From Aquibium microcysteis (GTDB lineage Bacteria > Pseudomonadota > Alphaproteobacteria > Rhizobiales > Rhizobiaceae): a stretch of DNA of 64,000 bases. The position numbers were made by a program, and so were the translations under genes. Below, in pieces: positions 26,791 through 37,392 of this stretch (the stretch's first letter is position 1; every line of letters starts with the position of its first letter). The notes under the pieces are model-generated. The model was not told the origin of the DNA, did not search any database, and saw only the letters and a program-made list of their open reading frames with translations. The DNA lies in the NCBI RefSeq assembly GCF_014495845.1, contig NZ_CP061080.1, forward strand, positions 4,144,001 through 4,208,000, written 5' to 3'.

Positions 26791-27720
26791 ATGCAAACAA
26801 GACCGATCAGGATCGGAACCCGCGGCAGCGCGCTGGCGCTGGCGCAGGCACACGAGACCCGCGCGCGCCTGATGGCCGCGCACGACATGCCGGAAGATGC
26901 CTTCGCGATCGAGGTGATTTCCGTCACCGGAGACCGGATCCAGGACCGTCCGCTCGCCGAAGCCGGCGGAAAAGGCCTGTTCACCAAGGAGATCGAGGAG
27001 GCGCTGCTCGACGGCCGCATCGACCTCGCCGTGCATTCCTCCAAGGATATGCCGACGCTGTTGCCGGCAGGGCTCCACATCGCCACCTTCCTCGAGCGCG
27101 AGGACGTGCGCGACGCCTTCATCGGCCGCGAGGCGAAGACGCTGGCCGACCTGCCGCATGGCGCCACCGTCGGTTCCTCGTCGCTGCGCAGGCAGGCGCA
27201 GATCCGCCGGCTGCGGCCGGACATCGACGTCGTCATGTATCGCGGCAACGTGCAGACGCGGCTGAGGAAGCTCGCAGAAGGCGCGGTCGACGCCACCCTT
27301 CTCGCCCATGCCGGCCTGCGCCGGCTCGGGCTCGAGCACGTGGTCACCTCGCTGCTGCCGCCGGACGACTTCCTGCCCGCACCCGGACAGGGCGCCATCT
27401 GCATCGAATGCCGCCGGGGCGACGCCCGCATCGAGGCGATCCTCGCCCCCATCCACCACCGCGACACCGGGCTGGCGCTGGCCTGCGAACGCGCCTTCCT
27501 CGCCGCGCTCGACGGCTCCTGCCGCACGCCGATCGCGGCCCACGCCGTGGTGGAGGGCGGACGCCTCCGTCTCACCGGCATGATCCTGAAGCCCGACGGC
27601 AGCGAGACCCACGAGATCGCCGGCGAGGGCGAAGCGTCCGAGGCCGAGGCGATCGGCCGCGACGCGGGTGCCCGCATCCGGGCAAAGGCAGGTCCGGACT
27701 TCTTCTCCGACTGGACCTGA
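26791..27720 (+). CDS. hemC: Hydroxymethylbilane synthase
   Basis: HemC joins four porphobilinogens into hydroxymethylbilane. The protein of about 309 residues shows [49 protein letters not shown] and the dipyrromethane cofactor Cys (about 243) in [13 protein letters not shown]. The start may be ATG 26791 or GTG 26785; the ATG is chosen because homologues begin just before [11 protein letters not shown]. hemD starts four bases after its stop. Confidence 0.94.
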   Translation: MQTRPIRIGTRGSALALAQAHETRARLMAAHDMPEDAFAIEVISVTGDRIQDRPLAEAGGKGLFTKEIEEALLDGRIDLAVHSSKDMPTLLPAGLHIATFLEREDVRDAFIGREAKTLADLPHGATVGSSSLRRQAQIRRLRPDIDVVMYRGNVQTRLRKLAEGAVDATLLAHAGLRRLGLEHVVTSLLPPDDFLPAPGQGAICIECRRGDARIEAILAPIHHRDTGLALACERAFLAALDGSCRTPIAAHAVVEGGRLRLTGMILKPDGSETHEIAGEGEASEAEAIGRDAGARIRAKAGPDFFSDWT

Positions 27721-27724
27721 GGCC

Positions 27725-28435
27725 GTGGTCCGGGTCCTGGTCACCCGCCCGGAACCCGGCGCCACCGCGACCGCGCGGCGGCTCGCCGCCGCAGGCCACG
27801 AGCCGATCCTGCTGCCGCTGAGCGAGACCCGCGCCCTTCCCGCCGCGCTGCCGCCACCGGACGCCGTGGACGTCGTCGCGGTGACGAGCGCCAATGCGCT
27901 GCGCCACCTTCCGGCGGTTCCCGCCGCACTGCTGGCCAGACCCTGCTACGCGGTCGGCGGCAGGACGGCGCAGGCGGCCCGTGGCGCCGGTTTCGGCGAC
28001 GTCCGCGCAGCCGCCGGCGACGGCGCCGCGCTCGCGGCGATGATCGCAGGGGCCGAACCCGCCGGCGCCACCGTCCTCTATCTGTGCGGCCGCATCCGCC
28101 GCCCGGAGTTCGAGCACGCCCTCGGCCAGGCTGGTTTCGCCGTCCGTTGCGCCGAGCTGTACGATACCGTCTTCGTGGAGCCGGGACGGGGGGCGGCGGC
28201 GCTCGGACCGGACCGGCGGCCGATCGACGCGGTGCTGCTCTACTCGCCGGAGACCGCCCGCGCGATGGCCGGCGTCATGGCGACGGACGGTGCAGACTCC
28301 CGCTTCGGCGGAGCGGCGTTTCTGTGCCTTTCGGCGCGAGTCGCAGCCGCGCTCGGAACCGTTGGCCGTGCACGGACTTATGTGGCTGTGGAGCCCACCG
28401 AAGACGCCTTGCTCGCCCTCCTCCCCTCCGGCTGA
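27725..28435 (+). CDS. hemD: Uroporphyrinogen-III synthase
   Basis: HemD closes and inverts ring D of hydroxymethylbilane. The 236-residue product from GTG 27725 starts [31 protein letters not shown], the usual N-terminus. Later blocks are [28 protein letters not shown] and [13 protein letters not shown]. HemD is poorly conserved, so position after hemC adds weight. Open sequence upstream of GTG 27725 overlaps hemC and is not used. Confidence 0.88.
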   Translation: MVRVLVTRPEPGATATARRLAAAGHEPILLPLSETRALPAALPPPDAVDVVAVTSANALRHLPAVPAALLARPCYAVGGRTAQAARGAGFGDVRAAAGDGAALAAMIAGAEPAGATVLYLCGRIRRPEFEHALGQAGFAVRCAELYDTVFVEPGRGAAALGPDRRPIDAVLLYSPETARAMAGVMATDGADSRFGGAAFLCLSARVAAALGTVGRARTYVAVEPTEDALLALLPSG

Positions 28436-28523
28436 CGCAAAAATGCTACCCATCGGCGTGTTGCACGTGCGAATGTCGTGATACGAAGCGGCCCCCGTCG
28501 ATGGAGCCTTACCGGAGCAGCGA

Positions 28524-30245
28524 ATGGTCAGAACGCCCAACATCCGCCATTCGAAGGGTCGTCGCGAGCCGGTGACCATCGACCTCGACCCTGCGGACGT
28601 GAAGCGCGAGCCGGGCGCCGCCGATGCGCCGGCTGACGGTGCTCGGACCTCCGGAGCCGGCACGGCGCCGAACCCGAAGTCCCCTCCGCAGGCATCCGGG
28701 ACGGCGGCTGCAGCAGACATGCCCAGGGCAGGGAATCAGACGCCTGCGCCATCGCCCGGCGATCCCGACGCACGTGCCGGCCGCGAACCTCTCGCGGGCT
28801 CGAAGCCAGCGGAAAAGCCGCAGGCCGAAGCCGCGAAAGGACCCGCGGAAACCGCGACGGCCTCACCTTCGGCAGATAGAAAGGCGGGTAAAGCCGCGGC
28901 ATCCGCCGAAATGCCCTCGCCGTCAGCCTCCGGCCCGGCGGCAAAGCCGAAGAGTGCGGCCGAGGCCGACGCCGAGGCGAGGCCGGTCTTCGGGCGTGAG
29001 GCGTCCGGCAGCAATGCCGCCGCCGCTCCCGGAACGTCAGGTCCCTTCCGCGCCGCCTCGTCGACCCCGTCCGGCGGTGACGCAAAGGGCGCTGGCGGCG
29101 TCGACGAAGCCACCGCGCCGACCCGCCGCGGCGGACTTTCGCTCGTCGCAGCCGGCATCGTCGGCGGCGTCGTGGTTCTCGTCGGTGCGGGCGTCCTGCA
29201 ATATGCCGGCGTCCTGCCCGCCCCCGGCTCGTCCGCCGATCCGGGCGAACCGGCAGGCCTCGCCGAGCTGCGCGGCGAACTGGCGGCTCTGCGCGATCAG
29301 GTCGCTGCCGGCGGCACCGGCACCGGCGCCGGGGCGGACCCGGCGCAGACGGCGCGGCTGGAGGAGCTTTCCGGAGCCCTGGACCAGGTGCGGACCGACC
29401 TCGCAGGACTGCGCTCCGCGGTCTCTCAGGGCGAAGGCGGCGACGCGGCCGGCCTGCAGGCTCTCGACCAGCGCATGACGGAACTGGAGGCGAGCGTGGC
29501 CTCGCTCGGTCAGGCCGGCGGTGCTGGCGGCGGCGAAACCGTGGACCTCGCCCCGTTGACCGATCGCATCGGCGCAGTCGAGGGTCGGGTGACCGAGCTG
29601 GCGCGCACCGCCCAGGCCGCGTCCGACGCGGTTTCCGGGCTTCCCGACCGCATCGCCGCGCTCGACGAGCGAATGGCGGCGATCGACGGTCGGGTCACGG
29701 ACCTCTCCGCTCGGCTGGAGGAACAGGCGTCCAACCCGCGCATCGCGCTCGCCATCGCCGCAGCCGGACTGAAGGCGGCGATCGACCGCGGCGACCCCTT
29801 CATGACCGAACTCGAAACCTATGCCTCGATTGCGCCGGACGCGCCCGGGATCGCCGAACTGCGCGACCTCGCCGCCAGCGGCGTGCCGACGCGCGCGGCG
29901 ATCAGCCAGGCGGCGAACGCCGCCGCCAACCGCATGATCGCGGCCGCCGCCCCGGCGGCGGACGATGCGGGCTTCTTCGGCCGCCTGCTCGACTCCATGC
30001 AATCGGTCGTCAAGGTCCGCCCGATCGGCGACGTCGAGGGCGACGACGTCGGCGCCATCGTCGCGCGCCTGGAAGCGGCCGTCCGCGCCGGCGACTACGA
30101 CCGCGCGATCACCGAATACGAGAGCCTGCCCGAGGCCGCGAGGCAGGCAGGCGCCGGCTTCATCGCCGACGTCAGGGCGCGCCAGAGCGCCGACACGCTC
30201 GTCGAACGGGCGCTGGCGGGTGCGCTGCGGCCGCAGGAGGGCTGA
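28524..30245 (+). CDS. mic60: Mic60/mitofilin-like inner-membrane protein (COG4223)
   Basis: The 573-residue protein has a disordered Pro/Ala/Lys-rich N-terminus (1-195), one membrane helix (GLSLVAAGIVGGVVVLVGAG, about 205-225), a long coiled coil (about 240-410), and a C-terminal mitofilin-like helical domain (about 415-570). The gene between hemD and hemY is known in alphaproteobacteria as Mic60, the relative of the mitochondrial cristae protein; there it shapes intracytoplasmic membranes. The assignment rests on architecture and locus; pairwise similarity is low. Confidence 0.75.
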   Translation: MVRTPNIRHSKGRREPVTIDLDPADVKREPGAADAPADGARTSGAGTAPNPKSPPQASGTAAAADMPRAGNQTPAPSPGDPDARAGREPLAGSKPAEKPQAEAAKGPAETATASPSADRKAGKAAASAEMPSPSASGPAAKPKSAAEADAEARPVFGREASGSNAAAAPGTSGPFRAASSTPSGGDAKGAGGVDEATAPTRRGGLSLVAAGIVGGVVVLVGAGVLQYAGVLPAPGSSADPGEPAGLAELRGELAALRDQVAAGGTGTGAGADPAQTARLEELSGALDQVRTDLAGLRSAVSQGEGGDAAGLQALDQRMTELEASVASLGQAGGAGGGETVDLAPLTDRIGAVEGRVTELARTAQAASDAVSGLPDRIAALDERMAAIDGRVTDLSARLEEQASNPRIALAIAAAGLKAAIDRGDPFMTELETYASIAPDAPGIAELRDLAASGVPTRAAISQAANAAANRMIAAAAPAADDAGFFGRLLDSMQSVVKVRPIGDVEGDDVGAIVARLEAAVRAGDYDRAITEYESLPEAARQAGAGFIADVRARQSADTLVERALAGALRPQEG

Positions 30246-30249
30246 GACC

Positions 30250-31977
30250 ATGCTGCGTATCCTCCTGTTCATCCTGATCGTCTTCGTTCTCGGCCTCGGT
30301 TTCGCCTGGCTCGCCGAACGGCCCGGCGATCTCGTCCTGACCTTCGACGGCTACCAGTACGAGCTGACCCTGATGGCCGCGGCCGTTCTGGTCACGGCCA
30401 TCGTTGCGGCCGTGATGATCGTCTGGTGGCTGCTGAAGGCGATCTGGAACAGCCCCTACACCGTCTCGCGCTACTTCCGGGTGCGCCGCCGCGACCGCGG
30501 TTACCAGGCGCTGTCGACCGGCATGATCGCCGCAGGCGCAGGCGACGGCGCGCTGGCGCGCCAGATGAACCGCCAGGCGGCGAAGCTGATCAGTTCCGAC
30601 CAGGAGCCGCTGATCCATCTTCTCGACGCGCAGGCCTCGCTTCTGGAGGGTGACCACGCGGCGGCACGGCGCAAGTTCGAGGCGATGCTGGAAGACCCGG
30701 AGATGCGCGTGCTCGGCCTTCGCGGGCTCTATCTCGAAGCCCAGCGGCTTGGCGATCGCGACGTCGCGCGTCACTATGCCGAGCGCGCCGCGGAAATCGC
30801 GCCGCAGCTCGGCTGGGCGTCGGGTGCCACGCTGGAAGCCCGCACCGCCGAACGCGACTGGGACGGCGCCCTCGCCCTCCTCGAATCGCAGCGCTCGACA
30901 AAGCTGGTCGAGGCAGGGAAAGCGAACCGGCTGCGTGCCGTGCTGCTGACGGCCAAGGCCATGGAGACGCTGGAGCGCGACCCACTCGCGGCACGCAATG
31001 CGGCCACGGAGGCCAATCGCCTCGCACCCGAGCTCGTTCCCGCGGCCGTCATCGCGGCCCAGGCGCTGTTCCGCCAGGGCGACCTGCGCAAGGGCGCGAA
31101 AATTCTCGAGGCGGCGTGGCGCAAGACCGCTCACCCCGAGATCGCGGACGCCTACGTCCACGCCCGCCACGGCGACTCGGTTCTCGATCGTCTGGCGCGG
31201 GCCAGGAAGCTGAAGGCGCAGCGCGAGAACAATGCCGAGTCGGCGCTCACGGTCGCGCGCGTCGCGCTGGAGGCAGGTGAACTGGGTCTGGCGCGCGCGT
31301 CCGCGGAAGAGGCGCTGCGGATCGAGCCGCGAGAGGCGGGATACCTGATGCTGGCCGACATCGAGGAGGCCGACACCGGCGACCAGGGGCGCATCCGGCA
31401 GTGGCTGGCCCGGGCCGTGCGGGCGCAGCGCGATCCCGTCTGGGTTGCCGACGGCATTGTTTCCGACCGTTGGGCGCCCGTGTCGCCCGTCACGGGACGG
31501 CTGGATGCCTTCGAATGGAAGACGCCGGTCGAGCGGCCCCTCCATCTGGTCGATCACGACCGTGACGTCCTGCAAGGCGCGGGTCCGGTCCTGCTGCCGC
31601 AGGGCCCGGCTGCGCCGACGACCGCGACCGACACGGAAACCAGCGACGAGGCGGTGATCGTCGAGCCGATGGCCGCTCCCGCGGTGGATCGGTTGGTCGA
31701 AGCGGACACGCGTTCGGCCCCGTCCGACGACGCCTCTGCGCCATTGGAATCCGAGACACGCTCGGCGCCGGTGGCCGACAGGTCCACGACGAAGCCGGAG
31801 GCGACGGCAGCAGCGGCTTCGACCGCTGCGCCCGCGCCCGTCCTGCCCACGGCCGCCAACGATCCCGGCGCTTCGGTTCCGGGCGAGGAGACGCCGGTCG
31901 CGCCGCGGCCCGACGATCCGGGCGTCGACCCGTCGGACCGCGACGAGACGCAGCACAGGCGCTTCAGGCTGTTCTGA
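30250..31977 (+). CDS. hemY: HemY-like TPR membrane protein
   Basis: The 575-residue protein starts with two membrane helices (MLRILLFILIVFVLGLGFAW and LTLMAAAVLVTAIVAAVMIVWWLL), then the HemY_N domain (SPYTVSRYFRVRRRDRGYQALSTGMIAAGAGD) and TPR repeats to about 425. A low-complexity Ala/Pro/Glu tail follows. It is the last haem-operon gene, four bases after mic60. Its role is linked to late haem synthesis but not well defined. Confidence 0.87.
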   Translation: MLRILLFILIVFVLGLGFAWLAERPGDLVLTFDGYQYELTLMAAAVLVTAIVAAVMIVWWLLKAIWNSPYTVSRYFRVRRRDRGYQALSTGMIAAGAGDGALARQMNRQAAKLISSDQEPLIHLLDAQASLLEGDHAAARRKFEAMLEDPEMRVLGLRGLYLEAQRLGDRDVARHYAERAAEIAPQLGWASGATLEARTAERDWDGALALLESQRSTKLVEAGKANRLRAVLLTAKAMETLERDPLAARNAATEANRLAPELVPAAVIAAQALFRQGDLRKGAKILEAAWRKTAHPEIADAYVHARHGDSVLDRLARARKLKAQRENNAESALTVARVALEAGELGLARASAEEALRIEPREAGYLMLADIEEADTGDQGRIRQWLARAVRAQRDPVWVADGIVSDRWAPVSPVTGRLDAFEWKTPVERPLHLVDHDRDVLQGAGPVLLPQGPAAPTTATDTETSDEAVIVEPMAAPAVDRLVEADTRSAPSDDASAPLESETRSAPVADRSTTKPEATAAAASTAAPAPVLPTAANDPGASVPGEETPVAPRPDDPGVDPSDRDETQHRRFRLF

Positions 31978-32020
31978 CGACGATGGCGCGCCTGCGAAAC
32001 CTCGACGGCCGGAGACCCTG

Positions 32021-32494
32021 ATGTTCGACCGATTCATCACCTTTCTCAAGGACCTGCCCGGTGCCGGCCATGACCGGGCGCCGGACGGCCACGACGACCC
32101 GCGCCTGGCGGCGGCGGCACTCATGGTCCACGTCATGGAAGCCGACGGCGTCGAGGACGATGCCGAGCGGGCGACGCTGCGCGAGGCGCTGACGCGCGCC
32201 TACGGGCTCACCGGACGGGAACTGGACGCCTTCGTCGCCCGCGCCGAGGAGGAGGTCCACCAGTCCGTCGACCTCTACGCCTTCACCAGCGTGCTGAAGC
32301 GCCATCTCGACGACCAGGCGCGCATCGAGTTCATCGGGATCATGTGGGAAATCGTCTTCGCCGACGGCGAGATGAGCGAACTCGAGGACAATATCGTCTG
32401 GCGAATCGCCGAACTCATCGGCGTCGACCGCCGCGACAGGGTTCTCATGCGCCAGAAGGCCGACCCCAACCGAACCGACGAACCGGGACTCTGA
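32021..32494 (+). CDS. TerB family protein
   Basis: The 157-residue protein is all-helical with a TerB core: DPRLAAAALMVHVMEADGVEDDAERATLREALTRAYGLT and IGIMWEIVFADGEMSELEDNIVWRIAELIGV. The paired acidic motifs (EADG, FADGEMSELE) are the likely metal sites. TerB domains are named for tellurite resistance, but solitary copies like this are of unknown role. It follows hemY by 43 bp and may be co-transcribed. Confidence 0.85.
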   Translation: MFDRFITFLKDLPGAGHDRAPDGHDDPRLAAAALMVHVMEADGVEDDAERATLREALTRAYGLTGRELDAFVARAEEEVHQSVDLYAFTSVLKRHLDDQARIEFIGIMWEIVFADGEMSELEDNIVWRIAELIGVDRRDRVLMRQKADPNRTDEPGL

Positions 32495-32504
32495 ACGTCA
32501 CTCC

Positions 32505-33236
<732 letters not shown>

Positions 33237-33251
33237 CGGCCGACCGAACGG

Positions 33252-34532
33252 TCAGGTCCGTCCGTCGAGGTGCCGCGCCTTGCGCAGGGCCGGGAACAGC
33301 CAGGCCCACAGGCCGGCGATGCCGATCGCCCCTATGCCGCCCGCCACGACCGCCGGAACGACGCCGATGAAGGCCGCCATGGTCCCCGCACGGAACTCGC
33401 CGAGTTCGTTCGAGGCGCCGACGAAGACCATGTTGACCGCGTTGACCCGTCCGCGCACGCGATCGGGCGTCCACAGCTGGATCAGCGTCTCGCGCACGTA
33501 GACGCTGACCATGTCGGTCGCGCCGAGCATCCCGAGCGCGAAGATCGACAGCCACGGAATGGTCGACACCCCGAACAGGATGGTGAAGGCCCCGAACAGC
33601 GCCACGAAGAACAGCATCACGATGCCCGCATGGTCCCGGATGGGATGCCCCGTGAGCCAGACGGCGACGACGATTGCACCGATGCCGGGCGCCGCGCGCA
33701 AGAGCCCGAGCCCCCACGGGCCGAGTTCCAGGATGTCACGCGCATAGACCGGCAGCAGCGCCACCGCGCCCGACAGAAGCACGGCGAACAGGTCGAGCGA
33801 GATGGCGCCGAGCACGATCTTCTCGCTCCAGATGTAGCGGAAGCCGGCGAACAGCGTTTCCAGCGAGGGCTTCTCGCTTTCGGTCTTCTGGGCGGGCTTC
33901 GGAATCGAGAAGGTCAGCGCTGCCGCCACGCCCATCAGCAGGGCGGCAGTCCCGTAGGCGGCCTGGGGGGAGACACCGTAGATCAGACCGCCCGCCACGG
34001 GCCCGACGATCGTCGCCATCTGCCAGGCGGAGGAGTTCCAGGCGACGGCATTGGCGAAGTCCTTGGCCGGGACGAGGTTGGCCACGAGCGAGGCCGCCGC
34101 CGGCCCGAAAAAGGCGCGCGCCACGCCGAACACCGCGAGCGTGGCGAAGATGCCGGCGGTCGACACGAAGCCGCCCGCCGACATGGCGAACAGCGCCGCG
34201 GCGCAGGCGGCTTCGAAGAGCACCGATACGCCCATCACCAGCCGCCTGCCGAACCGGTCGGCGATGGCGCCCGTCACCAGCACAAGCAGCAGTGCAGGGG
34301 CGAACTGGATCAGCCCCACCAGGCCGAGATCGAAGGGATCGCGCGTCAGGTCGTAGACCTGCCAGCCGACCGCGACCGAGACGATCTGCGTGGTGAAGGT
34401 CGTCAGGAACCGCGCCAGCCAGTAACGCAGGAACGGACCATGCCGGAACGCCGCATAGCGCTCGATGGTCGAAGACGTGTCGGATGGGATCATGGAAGCG
34501 TCGGGACTGCCGGTTGCCGCGGAGCGCAGCAT
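33252..34532 (-). CDS. MFS transporter of the EntS/MFS_3 type
   Basis: The 426-residue protein has 12 predicted membrane helices. The motif-A region is GAIADRFGRRLVMGVSVLFEA, and FLRYWLARFLTTFTTQIVSVAVGWQVYDLT is typical of the branch that includes the enterobactin exporter EntS. The late loop ETLIQLWTPDRVRGRVNAVNMVFVGASNELGEFRAG is also typical. The substrate is unknown. GACAGGAG lies before the ATG. Confidence 0.87.
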   Translation of the reverse strand: MLRSAATGSPDASMIPSDTSSTIERYAAFRHGPFLRYWLARFLTTFTTQIVSVAVGWQVYDLTRDPFDLGLVGLIQFAPALLLVLVTGAIADRFGRRLVMGVSVLFEAACAAALFAMSAGGFVSTAGIFATLAVFGVARAFFGPAAASLVANLVPAKDFANAVAWNSSAWQMATIVGPVAGGLIYGVSPQAAYGTAALLMGVAAALTFSIPKPAQKTESEKPSLETLFAGFRYIWSEKIVLGAISLDLFAVLLSGAVALLPVYARDILELGPWGLGLLRAAPGIGAIVVAVWLTGHPIRDHAGIVMLFFVALFGAFTILFGVSTIPWLSIFALGMLGATDMVSVYVRETLIQLWTPDRVRGRVNAVNMVFVGASNELGEFRAGTMAAFIGVVPAVVAGGIGAIGIAGLWAWLFPALRKARHLDGRT

Positions 34533-34665
34533 CGGCGGCTCCTGTCACTGCCGCATGTCTAGCCGATGGCGGTGCGGAAAGCGCGCCTTTTCTCCGCCTG
34601 GACCAATATCGGTCCAGGCGGGACGCCTGTCGGTCATGCGGGCGAGCGAAACGGGCTCACCTGCG

Positions 34666-34689
34666 AAAAAGGCGGCCGAAGCCGCCTTT
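34666..34689 (-). terminator. Rho-independent terminator of rplS
   Basis: On the minus strand the sequence is AAAGGCGGCTTCGGCCGCCTTTTT: a six-base-pair GC stem, four-base loop and T-run. It lies 28 bp after the rplS stop codon and separates rplS from the MFS gene. Confidence 0.85.
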
Positions 34690-34716
34690 CGTGAAGCCCG
34701 TCCTGACCGGGCGAGC

Positions 34717-35175
34717 CTACTTCGCGGCCTCGGCGGCAGCGGCCTTCTCGGCCTCGGCAGCGGCCTTGTCGGCCTGTGCGGCCTCGCGCTCGGCATCGTT
34801 CAGCTTGCGGGCGCGAACGCTGGTGTTCTCGACGATGCGGGCAGACTTGCCGCGGCGATCGCGCAGATAATACAGCTTGGCGCGGCGGACCTTGCCGCGG
34901 CGCACGATCTCGACGGCCTCGACCAGCGGCGAGTAGACCGGGAACACGCGCTCCACGCCTTCGCCGTAGGAAATTTTGCGGACCGTGAAATTCTCCTGGA
35001 AGCCCGAGCCGGCGCGGGCGATGCACACGCCCTCGTAGGCCTGCAGACGGGTGCGGGTGCCTTCCGTGACGCGCACCTGGACGCGGACGGTATCGCCGGG
35101 CTGGAATGCGGGCAGCTTGCGCTTGGCTTCGATCTTCGCGGCCTGTTCGGCCTCGAGCTGACGGATGATGTCCAT
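34717..35175 (-). CDS. rplS: 50S ribosomal protein L19
   Basis: L19 sits at the 30S-50S interface. From ATG 35175 it has 152 residues: [65 protein letters not shown], and [25 protein letters not shown]-terminal Ala/Glu/Lys-rich tail of about 35 residues extends beyond the bacterial core, as in other alphaproteobacteria. In many relatives it follows trmD directly; here about 2.4 kb of other genes intervene. Confidence 0.96.
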   Translation of the reverse strand: MDIIRQLEAEQAAKIEAKRKLPAFQPGDTVRVQVRVTEGTRTRLQAYEGVCIARAGSGFQENFTVRKISYGEGVERVFPVYSPLVEAVEIVRRGKVRRAKLYYLRDRRGKSARIVENTSVRARKLNDAEREAAQADKAAAEAEKAAAAEAAK

Positions 35176-35388
35176 CGTCTCAATCCTCTTCTTGCTTGCG
35201 ACAGCCAGAGCGCCCTGCGCTCGCCTTGCAGTTCGAGACCGCTCGGCTATGCCTTCCGGAGAAGGCAGGGGCGAATGCACCGTTCTTCGTTGACGGGTCC
35301 GGATCGATCATGGTCCGGTTCGGGAGGGCGCATACACGTTTCCGCGCCGTTTGTCACGCCCGGGCCGACGATTTTCGCCCTCAGCCGG

Positions 35389-35769
35389 TTACGGCACGGG
35401 CGTGGCGAGCGGCTTGCCGCGTTCGACGACGTAGACGGCGAGCACCTTCGCCGGCCCGTTGCCCACCACCCGCGCATCGTGCGGCACGCCTGCCGGGATG
35501 GTGAAGGAATCGCCGGCCTTCATCGTCCGGTCCGGCTGCCCGTCGACGGAGAGCACCGTCTCCCCCTCCAGCACGTAGCCCGTCTCGATGCCCGGATGCA
35601 CGTGCCGGCCGGCAGAGACGCCCGGCTGGATCTCCGCCAGTCCGGTGATAGTCGTGTACCCGTCCGGGAAATCGGTCTTCTGCAGCGGCGTGCGCCTGAT
35701 GCCCTCCTGCGCCGGGGCGGCCAGCGTCAGGAGCAGCAGCGGGAGGGCGGCGACGGCAAGCTTCCTCAT
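35389..35769 (-). CDS. Exported cupin-domain protein
   Basis: The 126-residue precursor has a signal peptide (MRKLAVAALPLLLLTLAAPA) and one cupin-2 barrel. Metal-binding residues are in GRHVHPGIETGYVLEGE (two His and Glu) and the second motif AGVPHDARVV (His). AGGAGG precedes the start. Periplasmic cupins of this size often bind a metal, but the activity cannot be told. It is divergent from the TSUP transporter gene. Confidence 0.85.
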   Translation of the reverse strand: MRKLAVAALPLLLLTLAAPAQEGIRRTPLQKTDFPDGYTTITGLAEIQPGVSAGRHVHPGIETGYVLEGETVLSVDGQPDRTMKAGDSFTIPAGVPHDARVVGNGPAKVLAVYVVERGKPLATPVP

Positions 35770-35950
35770 GGTTCCTCCTGTGGCGGCGGCGGGGCCGGTC
35801 CGGCAAAACGTCGGCGGCAGACTAGCTCAACCCGCGGGGCAGGCAAGGCGGCACGTCCCCCGCAATGCCGCCGCTGGACCATTGCACCCCGCCCGCAATC
35901 TTCCTAGACCGGCACGAGCATCGCATGCCGACCGCACCGGGACACCCGAA

Positions 35951-36706
35951 TTGACCTTACTCCTCGCCTGCCTGCTCTTCCTGTCCGGCTTCGCCTCCGG
36001 CGCCATCAACGCGGTCGCCGGCGGCGGCACCTTCATCACCTTCGGCGCGCTGACGCTCGCCGGCATCCCGCCGATCGCGGCCAATGCGACCTCCTCGATC
36101 GCGCAGTTCCCCGGCTACGTCACCTCCACCCTCGCCTACTGGAGCGACATCCGCCACATGTGGCGCGGCGCGCTGGCGCTGAGCGCCGTCTCGGCGGTCG
36201 GCGCGCTGGCCGGCGCGGTCATCCTGCTCGCCCTCGACAATCCGTCCTTCAAGGCGATGGTGCCCTGGCTGCTCATCGCCGCCACCGCGCTCTTCGCCGC
36301 CGGCCCCTGGCTGAAGCCGAAGCCGCGCGCGCCGGGCGAGGAGGCGAAGGTCGGCTCGCTGCCCGGCCGCATCGTCCAGTTCTGCACCGCCGTCTATGGC
36401 GGCTTCTTCGGCGCCGGAATGGGCGTGATGATGCTGGCGACCCTCGGCCTGACCGAAAGCGGCGACTACCACCGCCTCAACGCGCTGAAGAACATGCTGG
36501 CCATCGTCATCGCCGCCGTCGCCATCGTCGTCTTCGTCTCCGGCGGCGTCGTGGCCTGGCTGGAGGTCGCCTTCATGATCCCGGGCGTCGCCCTCGGCGG
36601 CTATGCCGGCGTCTGGGCCGCCCGACGCGTGCCGCAGGGCATCGTCCGCGCCTTCGTCATCGCCGTCGGGCTCTTCCTGGCGGGGTATTATTTCTGGGTG
36701 GGATGA
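35951..36706 (+). CDS. TSUP (TauE/SafE) family membrane transporter
   Basis: The 251-residue protein has about seven or eight membrane helices. FASGAINAVAGGGTFITFGALTLAGIPPIAANATSSIA and YGGFFGAGMGVMMLATLGL are the paired TauE/SafE repeats. The family exports or imports sulfite, sulfoacetate and other small anions. The only plausible start is TTG 35951, which places the first helix at the N-terminus; the ribosome-binding site is weak. Part of the cupin gene's promoter region lies upstream. Confidence 0.84.
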   Translation: MTLLLACLLFLSGFASGAINAVAGGGTFITFGALTLAGIPPIAANATSSIAQFPGYVTSTLAYWSDIRHMWRGALALSAVSAVGALAGAVILLALDNPSFKAMVPWLLIAATALFAAGPWLKPKPRAPGEEAKVGSLPGRIVQFCTAVYGGFFGAGMGVMMLATLGLTESGDYHRLNALKNMLAIVIAAVAIVVFVSGGVVAWLEVAFMIPGVALGGYAGVWAARRVPQGIVRAFVIAVGLFLAGYYFWVG

Positions 36707-36790
36707 GGCGGCGCCGACGGACGTGGGGCGGGATGTCGTGGCCAGTACATCCGACGCGCATCGAGCGTGAGGGGAAAGCCGCGACAGGCC

Positions 36791-37102
36791 TCAGAACATC
36801 GCCGCGAGGTCGCGACGGCCATCGACGACGCGAACGATCTCCACGGTCTCGACCGGGCCCTCATCGGCATCGGGAAGCGTCTGGTACAGGATGACATAGG
36901 GAGCCTCCACAAGCATCCGCGCCGACCGGAAAATCTCCGGATGCCGATCGCCGAGACGGGGATGCTCGCGCAGAAGACCGACCTTGGCGCGGATCCTTTC
37001 ATAGCAGCGCTCGGCGGCGCGCGGCCGGTCGGCTCCGATATGGAGATAGATGCTCTTGACGTCGGCGCGGGCCTTCGGTGTCCAGACGAGCCTAACGGCC
37101 AT
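36791..37102 (-). CDS. parE: ParE-type toxin
   Basis: The 103-residue protein starts AVRLVWTPKARADVKSIYLHIGADRPRAAERCYERIRAKV and contains LREHPRLGDRHPEIFRSARMLVEAPYVILYQ, the RelE/ParE plasmid-stabilisation fold. ParE toxins poison DNA gyrase; RelE relatives cleave mRNA, and this one fits ParE better. Its ATG overlaps the parD coding end by 11 nt. The complete pair is expected to be functional. Confidence 0.87.
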   Translation of the reverse strand: MAVRLVWTPKARADVKSIYLHIGADRPRAAERCYERIRAKVGLLREHPRLGDRHPEIFRSARMLVEAPYVILYQTLPDADEGPVETVEIVRVVDGRRDLAAMF

Positions 37103-37373
37103 GGCGGCTGATCGACGCCAGTTCCTGACGAGACTCGTCCAGAAGCTGATCGAAGTCGACGTCGGTCGGCTCTCCGCTCGCCGTGCCTTCGGCCCACATC
37201 GCCTGCAGCCTCGCGATGTCGCCGCGCCGTTGCAGCCACTTGGCGGACCAGTCCCGCATCGCCTCGCGCACAACTTCGCTGCCGCTGGCATAGGCGCCGC
37301 TTCGAACGGCTTCCCGCAGAATCTCGGCATGCTGCGGCGTCATCGAAACGCTGACTTTCTCGACATTCGCCAT
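37092..37373 (-). CDS. parD: ParD-type antitoxin
   Basis: The 93-residue protein has an N-terminal ribbon-helix-helix (VEKVSVSMTPQHAEILREAVRSGAYASGSEVVREAMRDW) and a disordered C-terminus that should bind ParE. GAGG precedes ATG 37373; longer open sequence upstream runs through the operator and is not used. A 23-bp palindrome lies 20 bp before the start and is the likely autoregulatory operator. Confidence 0.88.
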   Translation of the reverse strand: MANVEKVSVSMTPQHAEILREAVRSGAYASGSEVVREAMRDWSAKWLQRRGDIARLQAMWAEGTASGEPTDVDFDQLLDESRQELASISRHGR

Positions 37374-37392
37374 CAAGCACCTCTGATATGCA

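Noticed and set aside
24616..27894. A single 1,092-codon minus-strand protein
   Set aside because: Only the last 328 codons (gpsA) are real in this frame; the rest is out of frame through tsaD and antisense to hemC.
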